Translations under genes and position numbers: made by a program
Shown: positions 50,927-59,891 of the stretch, one piece after another
How positions within the stretch are numbered: position 1 is the stretch's first letter
Layout of the letters: the number at the start of each line of letters is the position of its first letter
Source of the DNA: Haliea sp964022665
Lineage (GTDB): Bacteria > Pseudomonadota > Gammaproteobacteria > Pseudomonadales > Halieaceae
DNA length: 64,000 nt
Direction of reading: 5' to 3'
Assembly (NCBI GenBank): GCA_964022665.1
Contig: CAXIDF010000013.1
Span: 62,001 to 126,000, forward strand
Notes under the pieces: model-generated
Databases searched by the model: none
Seen by the model: the letters and a program-made list of their open reading frames with translations, nothing else
Told to the model about the DNA's origin: nothing

Positions 50927-53785
50927 CTACTGTATGGTGTAAACCCCGAGCCGGGCCTTCACCGCGGCCGCTGACTCCACCGGCTCGCCATGCCCCTGCG
51001 GTACTGTGGCAGCCTTGCCCGGCGCTACCAGCAGCAAAGACCGCCGCTCCGCCATGAATACTCGCTGGAAGTACTCGCGCCAGTCCTCCAGCGTGATCGA
51101 CTGCACCGCATCAGCAAGCTGTTGACGACCGTCAAACGCAAACTCGCGCTTGGCGATAGACTGCCAATAGAACTCCGCACGCTCCCAGAGGTTCTTCTCG
51201 GGGCGCAGGATCTCGCCTACCAGCGACTCTCGATACCGCAGGAACTGCTGTTCATCCAGGCTACCCTCCACGCTGTCCAGGTAGGCTTCCATCGAGGCCA
51301 TAACTGCCGGCGCCGGGGTACTGGGGGACTGCACCAGCATCATGAGCCCGGGCACATCAAGCTGGGGCCAGGCGAAGGCGCTGACCACGTAGCCGAGCTG
51401 TTGCTCGGTGCGCAGTTGCTGATAGAAGCCGGTCTTGATGATGTGCGCGGTCAATGCGGTTGCGGCGCGATCGCCCCATGCATTACCGGCGCCTTGCAAA
51501 TACCACCCCACCACAGCGTCATCGTGGGGCACGTCAACAACGTACTTGAGGGGGTCACCCGAGGCCAGGCGCGAGACTTGCAGCGGTGGCAACGCGGGAG
51601 GCTCGCCAGCAGCCAGCAACGCGCTCACGCGCTCCGCGACCGCCTCAACCTTGTCTGCCGTGTAATTGCCGTAGAGCAGGGTTTCCGCTGTCGCGCCGCC
51701 CCAGAAACTCTGCACCCACGTATCCAGAGCGGACAGATTCATGGCAAGCAAGGCATCAATCAACGGCTGCTCACCCCACTCTCCATGCAGCAGTGCTTCT
51801 CGGGCATCGTCCATCACCTGGCTGCTGGGCCGCTTGGCCACCGCATTGCGCAGGCTGCGCACCATGTCGGCGCGGATATTATTGAACCGCTGCTCACTGA
51901 AGCTGGCGCCATCAATTGCTGCCAGCAAACGGTCCAACAGGCGCTGCTGCTTGTCATCGTAACCGCTGATGCGCAGGCTGATCCCTTGGGCATGCTTGTA
52001 GACATCAAAGTCCAGGCCAGCCAGGAGCGCTGGATAGGTGAACTCGTTGACCGCATCCTTCAATAACGCGGTATACAACAGTGCCGCAGCGGCCTGCTGC
52101 GGTGTTGCGCCCACCTCGGGCGAACGGAAGTTGATATAGAGCGCTCCCCGGGGCACCCCGAATTCGGTGTCCTGTCCGAACCACACTGTCTGCCTTGCGC
52201 TCTCGAAGGCGCGTTGTGGCGCATCTGCTACAGGCTCATCAACCACGAGGCTGACATCCTCCGCGATAAATTCGTTGGGCGCCGGCAGTGACATCGCGGC
52301 GCCCGTCGCGGGCGCAGTCCAGCGTGCCAACCGCTCGGCGCTCACCGACTGCACACTGTACGGCACTTCATAATACGGGCTCTCCCGGTCCACGGTGGCG
52401 GAGGCGTGGCTGAGGGTGACCAGTGCATTCCCCGGCACCAGCGCAGCCTGCAACTCGCTGATCAGCTCAGGTGAGTACTCACTCATCACGCTGCCGCCGC
52501 GCAGGATATCCACGGGGGCATATTCATGCATACCGCTAGCCAGGGCGCTGACATAGCTGATCGGGTTGGCCTGCTCACGGAAGCGGAACTGCAACTCCGC
52601 GAGGCGCGCCTGCTCCTCGTACAGCCACTGCTGTGGCCCGTTGGCCCGCAGCAGATCGAGGTAGCTGAACAGGAGCTGCAGAACCCGGTCCTGCTGCGCA
52701 AGCCCCTCCTCGGTCAGGCCAATACTGATACTGAACAGGGCGCCGCCCCGCCAGCCCAGGCCAGAGCCGGCGGCGAGGGTTTCGGCAAGCCCCTCCGCCT
52801 TGAGCTGCGATAGCAGGCTGCCTTTGCCCTCGTGTCCCACCAGATTGCCCAGGTAGGCCAGCGGATTGCTGCGATACTCAGCCCGGTAATCCGCCACCGG
52901 GAATGACACCTCAAGCTGACGCAGGGTCGCCTGGGGCTGCACCTGCAGCAGCATCGGCAGGCTCTGTGGCGTAAACAGCGGGGCTGCGATGTCCGCAACC
53001 TCCGTATCGCGGTTGGGAACGTCACTGAACAACGGCGTTACGAGGGCCTCAAGTTCATCCAGCGACTCCGCGCCAAACACCACCAGGCGCATTTTGTTCG
53101 CCGAATAGTGTTGCTCGTAGAAGCGCAGCAGGTCCTCGCGAATGGGTTGCTCCGGTGTATCCGCCAGTGTTTGCAGGCTGCCAACGGTAAAAGCGCTGAA
53201 GGGGTGCGCCGGGTTCATGACATCCTGCAGCACGTCCAGCCCGCGGCGTGAATCACTGCGCAGGCCCATCTGATACTCGGCCTCCACCGCGTTCATCTCG
53301 CGCTCAACGTAGACAGCGTCAAACCGTGGGGCAACAAAGAACTGGGCAAACCGGTCCAGAGCACCCGGCAGGTACCCCGCCTGGATGTCAAAGAAGTAGT
53401 TGGTGTGCTCAAAGCTGGTGTAGGCATTGTGGCTGCCGCCATGCTGGGCGATGAACTGCTGGTAGTCCCCCGCCTCCGGGAACTTGTCGGTACCCAGGAA
53501 CAGCATGTGCTCGAGAAAATGTGCCAGGCCCTCACGACCGGGCGGGTTATCTCCACTGCCTACCAGCACATCAAGCGACGCGGCGGCCTTGGGAGCTTCC
53601 GGATCGGAAATGAGCAACACTTCGAGCTGGTTGGGCAGGGTGAGGTAACGGTACCCGTAGTCGTCATTGGGGCTCTTGACCGGCTGCGGCTGCCCAGCAG
53701 GCAGGCTGGCACAGGCGGCCAGCAACGCGAGCACAGAGAAGAGGGCCAGTGCGCTGCGCCACTGTCCAAACCGGAATGTTTGCAT
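50927..53785 (-). CDS. M16 family zinc peptidase lipoprotein (pitrilysin/insulinase-like)
   Basis: The 952-aa protein has a type II signal peptide (ALALFSVLALLAAC, C25) and the inverted zinc motif HFLEH (H89, E92, H93), with the third ligand probably in MNAVEAEYQMGLR. It has four M16 domains like pitrilysin/insulysin, and AHIIKTGFYQQLRTEQQLGY marks the C-terminal half. It likely degrades peptides at the envelope. It is followed on the same strand by the aceE promoter region. Confidence 0.9.
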   Translation of the reverse strand: MQTFRFGQWRSALALFSVLALLAACASLPAGQPQPVKSPNDDYGYRYLTLPNQLEVLLISDPEAPKAAASLDVLVGSGDNPPGREGLAHFLEHMLFLGTDKFPEAGDYQQFIAQHGGSHNAYTSFEHTNYFFDIQAGYLPGALDRFAQFFVAPRFDAVYVEREMNAVEAEYQMGLRSDSRRGLDVLQDVMNPAHPFSAFTVGSLQTLADTPEQPIREDLLRFYEQHYSANKMRLVVFGAESLDELEALVTPLFSDVPNRDTEVADIAAPLFTPQSLPMLLQVQPQATLRQLEVSFPVADYRAEYRSNPLAYLGNLVGHEGKGSLLSQLKAEGLAETLAAGSGLGWRGGALFSISIGLTEEGLAQQDRVLQLLFSYLDLLRANGPQQWLYEEQARLAELQFRFREQANPISYVSALASGMHEYAPVDILRGGSVMSEYSPELISELQAALVPGNALVTLSHASATVDRESPYYEVPYSVQSVSAERLARWTAPATGAAMSLPAPNEFIAEDVSLVVDEPVADAPQRAFESARQTVWFGQDTEFGVPRGALYINFRSPEVGATPQQAAAALLYTALLKDAVNEFTYPALLAGLDFDVYKHAQGISLRISGYDDKQQRLLDRLLAAIDGASFSEQRFNNIRADMVRSLRNAVAKRPSSQVMDDAREALLHGEWGEQPLIDALLAMNLSALDTWVQSFWGGATAETLLYGNYTADKVEAVAERVSALLAAGEPPALPPLQVSRLASGDPLKYVVDVPHDDAVVGWYLQGAGNAWGDRAATALTAHIIKTGFYQQLRTEQQLGYVVSAFAWPQLDVPGLMMLVQSPSTPAPAVMASMEAYLDSVEGSLDEQQFLRYRESLVGEILRPEKNLWERAEFYWQSIAKREFAFDGRQQLADAVQSITLEDWREYFQRVFMAERRSLLLVAPGKAATVPQGHGEPVESAAAVKARLGVYTIQ

Positions 53786-53788
53786 GAC

Positions 53789-54865
53789 TTACTCCAGACT
53801 GCGTTGATTATCACCCTCTGCGGGCGTGGGCCAGGCGTTGATCACCGCCTTGATCAGGGTTGCCAGGGGAATGGCAAAAAACACACCCCAGAGCCCCCAG
53901 ATGCCGCCGAAAAACAGCACCGCCAGGATGATGGCGACCGGGTGCAAATTGACTGCCTCGGAGAACAGCAAAGGCACCAGCACATTACCGTCCAGCCCCT
54001 GGATGACAAAGTAGACCGCCATCAGCCAATAAAATTCATTGGTAAAGCCCCACTGGAAGAAACCCACCAGCAAAACGGGCAGTGTCACCAGGGCTGCACC
54101 CAGGTAGGGAATGATCACCGACAGGCCGACGCACAGAGCCAGCAGCGCAGCGTAGTTGAGGTCCAGAAAGGTGAAGCTGACATAGCTGACCGAGCCCACG
54201 ATGAGGATCTCCAGCACTTTGCCGCGCGCGTAATTGGCCACCTGCGTATCCATTTCCGACCAGATGCGGCGCAACAGAGGTCGTTCAGTGGGCAGGAAGG
54301 TCGCCAGCCAGGCGAGAATCTGCCGCCGATCCTTGAGAAAGAAGAAGACCAGAATCGGAATCAGGATCATGTAGACCAGCAGCGTGAGGATACTGGGAAT
54401 GGTCGCGAGTGAACGGGTAACCACCTGCTGCCCCAGCCCGCCGAGCTCTGCCTGTGCGAGCGCGACCATCTGGTTAATCTGCTGCTGGCTGACCACATCC
54501 GGGTAGCGGCCGGGCAACAGAACGAGCAGCTCACGGCCTTGCTCGAGCATGCGCGGCATTTCCGCAGCCAGCGCCACCAGCTGGCGCCACACCAGCGGCA
54601 GCAGCCCCAACGTGACGCCGAAGAAAATCCCCACAAAGAGCGTGTAGGCGACGCTCACACCGACCCAGCCGGGCAGGCCGCGCCGCTCCAGCCGTCCCGC
54701 GAGGCCCTGCATCAAGTAGGCGAGGACAATGGAAGCCACCACCGGCGCCAGAATATCGCCGATGGTTGCCAGCAAGACCACCGCCAGGAGCAGCAGTACC
54801 AGCAACAGCACCGACTCTTCCTCGAAAAGGTAGCGCTTGTACCACTTATTGAAGATATCCAGCAT
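53789..54865 (-). CDS. AI-2E family transporter (PerM-like permease)
   Basis: The 358-aa protein has about 8 membrane helices, including VLLLVLLLLAVVLLATIGDILAPVVASIVLAYLM split over two helices and the conserved core ILIPILVFFFLKD and IPYLGAALVTLPVLLVGFFQWG. It belongs to the AI-2E/PerM permease family; the substrate is unknown. It is immediately upstream of the M16 peptidase gene by 3 bases. Confidence 0.9.
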   Translation of the reverse strand: MLDIFNKWYKRYLFEEESVLLLVLLLLAVVLLATIGDILAPVVASIVLAYLMQGLAGRLERRGLPGWVGVSVAYTLFVGIFFGVTLGLLPLVWRQLVALAAEMPRMLEQGRELLVLLPGRYPDVVSQQQINQMVALAQAELGGLGQQVVTRSLATIPSILTLLVYMILIPILVFFFLKDRRQILAWLATFLPTERPLLRRIWSEMDTQVANYARGKVLEILIVGSVSYVSFTFLDLNYAALLALCVGLSVIIPYLGAALVTLPVLLVGFFQWGFTNEFYWLMAVYFVIQGLDGNVLVPLLFSEAVNLHPVAIILAVLFFGGIWGLWGVFFAIPLATLIKAVINAWPTPAEGDNQRSLE

Positions 54866-54883
54866 GCAGCAGCTTCCCGTCGC

Positions 54884-55123
54884 CTAACGCTTTTTCAGAA
54901 GATAGGTGTACACACCATCACACTCGTCGGCGGCCAACAACAGATGGCCAGACTGCTCGGCGAACACGCGAAAGTCTCGCTGAGACCCCCGATCTGTTGC
55001 CAGCACGCGTAAACAGGCGCCGGATGGCAAGCCGTTAAGGGCCCGTTTTGCCAGCAACAGGGGCATGGGGCAGTCCTGGCCCTGCGCATCCACCTCCTCC
55101 ACTGCGTCGTCCGCTGCCCGCAT
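54884..55123 (-). CDS. TusA-like sulfur-carrier protein
   Basis: The 79-aa protein carries the TusA/SirA motif QDCPMPLLLAKRAL with Cys18. The small alpha/beta fold is intact, and family members are 75-85 aa. It lies 18 bases upstream of the AI-2E permease gene and could be a sulfur carrier for tRNA thiolation or another sulfur relay. Divergent from bepA, with a 194-base spacer. Confidence 0.88.
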   Translation of the reverse strand: MRAADDAVEEVDAQGQDCPMPLLLAKRALNGLPSGACLRVLATDRGSQRDFRVFAEQSGHLLLAADECDGVYTYLLKKR

Positions 55124-55317
55124 CGCTCACTCACCTCACCGATTCGCCGCGCAGTATATCGGTTCATCCGATACACCCCAACAGCGCTGAACTTTTCCAG
55201 CAAACCGTCATCACAAGGACTGCGACCGTGCTGGGCCACTCACGCACCCTTAACGTACAATACAGTGATTGCCGTCGACCCGCGCGGCCTGGATCAAACG
55301 TGGTATGTGTTGAGCGT

Positions 55318-56778
55318 ATGCTGCTCCAAGTTTTCAGACCCAAGTACCTGAGCGCTGCCCTGCTGGTAGCGCTGCTGCCGCTGGCACCGGTTCAGGCTGT
55401 GGAAGGGCTCAAGCTGCCGAATCTGGGCGAGTCCAGCACCAGCCTGTTTTCCGCGGAATACGAATACCAACTCGGTAGAACCTGGCTGAAGATCTTTCGC
55501 AGCCAGGCGACCACCATGGACGACCCGCTGCTCTTCGATTACCTGGAGGACCTGATTTACCGCCTGGTGATACACAGCCAGCTGGAGGATCGGCGCATTG
55601 ACCTTGTGCTGGTCGACAACCCCACTATCAACGCCTTTGCGGTACCGGGCGGCGTCATCGGCGTACACAACGGCCTGTTGATGTACGCGCAGACAGAAGA
55701 CGAACTGGCCTCGGTACTGGCCCACGAAATTGCCCACCTGAGCCAGCGCCATTTTTCGCGGCGGGTTGAGTTTCAGCGCAATCAGCAGCCCCTGAACCTG
55801 GCCGCCATGCTGGCGGGTTTCGTGCTGCTCGCCACAGCCGGCGGTGACGCCGGGATGGCCGCGCTATCGGCAGCACAGGCAGCGGCCCAGGACTCCGCTC
55901 TGCGCTACAGCCGCAGCAACGAAGCGGAGGCTGATCGCGTGGGTATGCAGACGCTGGTGGCAGCTGGACTGGACCCCCATGCAACCCCCGCGATGTTCGA
56001 GCGCATGCTGCAGGCAGCGCGCTACACCAGCGGCAACCGCATACCGGAATTCCTGCGCACTCACCCGCTGTCGGAAAACCGCATTGCCGATACGCGCAAC
56101 CGGGCGCGGCAATACGCCAGCCCGGCCCGGGAAGACGACCTGCAATACCAATTGATGCGGGCCAGGGTGACCAACCACCTCGCCGCCACACCGGAGGCCG
56201 CCATTCAGCAGTTTCGCGGCGAGCTGGACGGTAATACGCGATCACGTGAAGCATCTACCTACGGTTTGGTGCTGGCGCTCACGGATGCCGGTCGGGTCGA
56301 TCAGGCGGCGCTTGAGCTCGACAGCATCTGGTCTGGCGATGCCGACCGTCTCGAGTACAAACTCGCCAATGCGGAAATACTGATGACGCGCGGGGAGCCG
56401 GGCAAGGCAGCGGAGCTGTTGGAGCGAGAGCTGAAGCTATCACCTGGTAGTCACCCGCTCGCCATGGCCTATGCCCGTGCTTTGATGCGCGACAGGAAAC
56501 CGCACATTTCGGAAGCCGTGTTGCTGGAGCAGAGCAAGGTGCGCCCCGGGGACCCGGCGCTATGGTACCTGCTGGCTGAGGTGCAGGGACTGTCCGGAAA
56601 TATCGTCGGCCTGCACCAGTCGCGCGCCGAGTACTTCATTCTCAACGGCAACCTGGGTGAAGCGGAAAAACAGTTGAGCTATGCCCTGAAACTGGTCGGC
56701 TCGAACCACGTGGCGGCGGCCAAAATCAACGAGCGCCTGGTTGACATCAACACCCTGCGCGAGCGCATGGATATCTGA
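55318..56778 (+). CDS. bepA: BepA-like M48 metalloprotease with TPR domain
   Basis: The frame extends to 55048, but MLLQVFRPKYLSAALLVALL from the ATG at 55318 is a signal peptide (VQA cleavage), giving 486 aa. Visible residues are HEIAH (H136, E137, H140), the third ligand in RSNEAEADRVG and TGNR-type LRTHPLSENR with H249, the switch His region of BepA. The C-terminal half is TPR-like. BepA acts in outer-membrane protein (LptD) quality control. It ends next to the nadA stop. Confidence 0.88.
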   Translation: MLLQVFRPKYLSAALLVALLPLAPVQAVEGLKLPNLGESSTSLFSAEYEYQLGRTWLKIFRSQATTMDDPLLFDYLEDLIYRLVIHSQLEDRRIDLVLVDNPTINAFAVPGGVIGVHNGLLMYAQTEDELASVLAHEIAHLSQRHFSRRVEFQRNQQPLNLAAMLAGFVLLATAGGDAGMAALSAAQAAAQDSALRYSRSNEAEADRVGMQTLVAAGLDPHATPAMFERMLQAARYTSGNRIPEFLRTHPLSENRIADTRNRARQYASPAREDDLQYQLMRARVTNHLAATPEAAIQQFRGELDGNTRSREASTYGLVLALTDAGRVDQAALELDSIWSGDADRLEYKLANAEILMTRGEPGKAAELLERELKLSPGSHPLAMAYARALMRDRKPHISEAVLLEQSKVRPGDPALWYLLAEVQGLSGNIVGLHQSRAEYFILNGNLGEAEKQLSYALKLVGSNHVAAAKINERLVDINTLRERMDI

Positions 56779-57852
56779 TCAGGCGTTGCCGATCACGCCT
56801 TTGTTGAGGTTGGCCGCAAAATCCAGCATACGGCGCAGCGGCACCATCGCCTGCCGGCCAATCGCCGGGTCAACGAACACTTCATTGTCGTCGCGCTCGA
56901 ACACCTGGTCCAGCGCCTGCAACTCGTTCATCGCCATCCACGGACAGTTGGCGCAGCTGCGGCACGTTGCGCCATTGCCGGCAGTGGGCGCGATGATGAA
57001 CTCTTTGCCCGGAGCCTGCTGCTGCAGTTTGTAGAAAATGCCCTGATCCGTCGCCACAATGAAGCGTGGATTGGGGAGTTCCTGTGCCGCGCGGATAATC
57101 TGCGTTGTGGAGCCCACGCGATCGGCCAACTCCAGCACCGCCGCCGGCGACTCCGGGTGCACCAGCACCGCGGCATCCGGGTAGACACGCTTGAGATCCG
57201 CTATGCCTCGGGCCTTGAATTCCTCATGCACAATACAGGCGCCATCCCACATGAGGATGTCTGCCCCCGTCTGGCTGCGCACATAGTCGCCCAGGTGGCG
57301 GTCCGGGGCCCAGATGATTTTCCTGCCCTGTGCGGCGAGGTGCTCGGCAACATCCAACGCAATGCTCGACGTCACCACCCAATCCGCGCGCGCCTTCACG
57401 GCGGCAGATGTATTGGCGTACACCACGACTTCGCGGTCCGGATGCGCATCACAGAACGCAGAGAATTCCTCAATCGGGCAGCCCAGATCCAGAGAGCAGG
57501 TCGCCTCCAGGGTGGGCATGAGCACACGCTTGTCCGGGGTGAGAATCTTCGCCGTTTCCCCCATGAATCGCACACCCGCGACGATAAGCGTGGTGGCCGG
57601 GTGATCGTGACCGAAGCGCGCCATTTCGAGGGAGTCTGATACACAGCCCCCGGTAGCCTCGGCGAGCGCCTGAATTGCGGGCGCCGTGTAATAGTGCGCA
57701 ACGATAACGGCGTTCTCCGCCTGCAAGCGTCGGCCAATGCGGTCACACAGCTCGCGCTCACGCGCAGGGCTCATTTCACTGCGTTCAGCGTTATCCAGGT
57801 GGGCCTGAACCTGTTTGCGGATGGATTCCAGCTTGTCGGAAGCAATGCTCAT
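56779..57852 (-). CDS. nadA: Quinolinate synthase NadA
   Basis: The start is placed at ATG 57852 (MSIASDKLESIRKQ); the frame reaches 57930. The 357-aa iron-sulfur enzyme makes quinolinate from iminoaspartate and DHAP in NAD biosynthesis. Visible features are VAHYYTAPAIQALAEATGG, CPIEEF, WDGACIVHEEF and C-terminal CRSCANCPWMAMN, which carries the third cluster Cys. The gene stop is adjacent to the convergent bepA stop. Confidence 0.94.
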   Translation of the reverse strand: MSIASDKLESIRKQVQAHLDNAERSEMSPARERELCDRIGRRLQAENAVIVAHYYTAPAIQALAEATGGCVSDSLEMARFGHDHPATTLIVAGVRFMGETAKILTPDKRVLMPTLEATCSLDLGCPIEEFSAFCDAHPDREVVVYANTSAAVKARADWVVTSSIALDVAEHLAAQGRKIIWAPDRHLGDYVRSQTGADILMWDGACIVHEEFKARGIADLKRVYPDAAVLVHPESPAAVLELADRVGSTTQIIRAAQELPNPRFIVATDQGIFYKLQQQAPGKEFIIAPTAGNGATCRSCANCPWMAMNELQALDQVFERDDNEVFVDPAIGRQAMVPLRRMLDFAANLNKGVIGNA

Positions 57853-57930
57853 GCTCGGCCTGTCGTGCGCAAGGGCGGGCGATTCTAGCACAATTTGCCC
57901 CTGTGTCGCCGGGCCCCGGAGGGCCAACAT

Positions 57931-58103
57931 CGTCGCTCATGCGTGGAAAATACCGTGAAAGCGCCGGCATTTGCGAAAAATTACTAGAATTTCTCTCATA
58001 TACTACGTATAACCTCATGTTATATATAGAATAACAAGCCACATAAACACGCTGTTGAGGGCCCCGGGCTCTCTCACAGCGCACAGTAAAGCGCGGGGAA
58101 CCT
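57931..58103. promoter_or_regulatory. A/T-rich divergent promoter region of nadA and the GGDEF-EAL gene
   Basis: The stretch 57961-58045 is markedly A/T rich (for example TATACTACG and GTTATATATAG) in an otherwise GC-rich window, and includes the dyad GTTAT...ATAAC (58019-58035). It should hold promoters in both directions, but I cannot pick specific -35/-10 pairs with confidence. Confidence 0.4.
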
Positions 58104-59813
58104 GTGGATCTGCGAACAATTCTGGCGATTTCAGCCAATAAAACAGATCATCTGATCTTGGCGGATTGCCTGGATCGCGCCGAGCCCCGACGCTTCAGGC
58201 TCAACAGCAAAACCGCTCTCGAACGCCCACTCGACACCCTGATGGACCCGGCGATCGATGCCGTTATCCTTGCCGCCGGGCCGGAGACCGATTACCTGCT
58301 GCGGCTGGCGCAGAAACACGTGCCATCACTGCCGATTATCCTTCTGCGTGACAACATGCCAGACAGCGAGCAACTGCGACAGTTGCGCGATAGTGGCGCG
58401 CAGGACTACCTCGTTCGCGGGCAACTGCAGGACCCGATGTTGCACCGCCTGCTCGACTACAGCATCGAACTGAAGCAGGCACGCACCACCATCAGCGAAC
58501 TGTCCAGCCGCGACGCACTGACCGGAACACTTAACCGCGCGGGCTTTCGCGCGCACCTCGAACGCGCCATGCAGCGTTCGCAGCGCTACCATTTCAAAAC
58601 CGGCCTGCTCTATCTCAATATCGACCAGTTCACCAATATCAACGACCACTACGGTGAACAGAACGGTGATGCCGTCATCCAGGCACTCAGCCAGCGCATG
58701 CTGAGCAAACTGCGCAGCAGTGACAGCATCGCGCGGCTCGGGGGCGACGAGTTTGCGGTTGTACTGGAAGACGTGGGTGCGCCCGCTGACATGGCCCGTA
58801 TCGCCGACAAGATGCTGCAGGCAATTGCGGCCCCCTACTATCTGGAGGGCCAACACGTCGCCATCGACGCCAGCATCGGCGGCGCACTCTTCGCGGATGA
58901 CGCCGCCAACATGAGTGAGCTGATGGATCATGCGCGCAGCGCCATGCTGCAGGCCAAGGCCATCCCCGGCTGCCGTTTCGTGGCCTATAGCGACCACCTG
59001 CAGTTTGATATGCAGGGCAGCAGCACACTGGCAGCAGAACTGCGGGTTGCCGCACGACACAACCAGTTCGAACTGCACTATCAGCCGCGGATGGATCTTA
59101 AGCGCGGACGTCTCGCCGGGCTGGAAGCGCTACTGCGCTGGAACCATCCCCAGCGCGGCCTCATTTGCCCCGGCGAATTTATCGCCGAGTGCGAAGACAT
59201 GGGGCTGATGAAAACCATTGGCTACCAGGTCATTCAGCATGCCTGCTGTGCGCTCAACTGGCTGGGTGACCAGCACATGGATGACGTGGTAGTGGCGGTC
59301 AACATTTCCTTCTCGCAGATTCAGGACGACCGTTTCATCGCCGCGGTCAAAGATACCTTGCAGCGCACAGGCGCAAACCCCGCACTGCTGGAATTCGAAC
59401 TCACAGAAACCACCATCCTCAAGGACCCGGCCGCCATCAAGGCGAGCATGCACGAGTTGATGCAGTTGGGTATCCGCTTTTCCCTGGATGACTTTGGCAC
59501 CGGCTTCTCGCAGCTTACGCACCTCACTGAGCTACCTATTTCAGCCATCAAAGTGGATGCGGCGTTCGTGCGCGACCTGCCGCACAATGTGCAACAGGCG
59601 GCGGTTTGTAGCCTCATCATCGAAATGGCGCGCCGGCTGGAAATCGAAGTGATCGCCGAGGGCGTTGAGAATCACGAACAGGTCAGCTTCCTGCGAAGCC
59701 AGAATTGCGAGCAGGTTCAGGGTTTCTACTACAGCAAGGCCATTCCGCTACAGCAGCTGCCGCGCTTTGTGCAGGAACAGCGTTTCAAACAGCGGGAGCG
59801 CATCTCATCCTGA
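58104..59813 (+). CDS. Pseudo-receiver-GGDEF-EAL protein (c-di-GMP turnover)
   Basis: The 569-aa protein begins with GTG at 58104 (GGGGAA upstream). Residues 1-125 have a receiver-like fold but lack the phosphoacceptor Asp (VILAAG) and acidic pair. GGDEF is intact at 213-217 with an RxxD inhibitory site RSSD (204-207). EAL is intact (EALLRW at 341-346) with DDFGTGF and IKVDAAF. So it could both make and degrade c-di-GMP. It lies 80 bases before the second GGDEF-EAL gene on the same strand. Confidence 0.9.
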   Translation: MDLRTILAISANKTDHLILADCLDRAEPRRFRLNSKTALERPLDTLMDPAIDAVILAAGPETDYLLRLAQKHVPSLPIILLRDNMPDSEQLRQLRDSGAQDYLVRGQLQDPMLHRLLDYSIELKQARTTISELSSRDALTGTLNRAGFRAHLERAMQRSQRYHFKTGLLYLNIDQFTNINDHYGEQNGDAVIQALSQRMLSKLRSSDSIARLGGDEFAVVLEDVGAPADMARIADKMLQAIAAPYYLEGQHVAIDASIGGALFADDAANMSELMDHARSAMLQAKAIPGCRFVAYSDHLQFDMQGSSTLAAELRVAARHNQFELHYQPRMDLKRGRLAGLEALLRWNHPQRGLICPGEFIAECEDMGLMKTIGYQVIQHACCALNWLGDQHMDDVVVAVNISFSQIQDDRFIAAVKDTLQRTGANPALLEFELTETTILKDPAAIKASMHELMQLGIRFSLDDFGTGFSQLTHLTELPISAIKVDAAFVRDLPHNVQQAAVCSLIIEMARRLEIEVIAEGVENHEQVSFLRSQNCEQVQGFYYSKAIPLQQLPRFVQEQRFKQRERISS

Positions 59814-59891
59814 CATTTTGTAACACACCCCACGATAGGCAGAACTTCTGGGCTGCCTACGCGAAAGAGACCTATGCGGTAACGACATGGG

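Noticed and set aside
55048..55317. N-terminal extension of BepA
   Set aside because: The extension lacks features and pushes the signal peptide inside the protein; ATG 55318 gives the normal length and a proper signal peptide.
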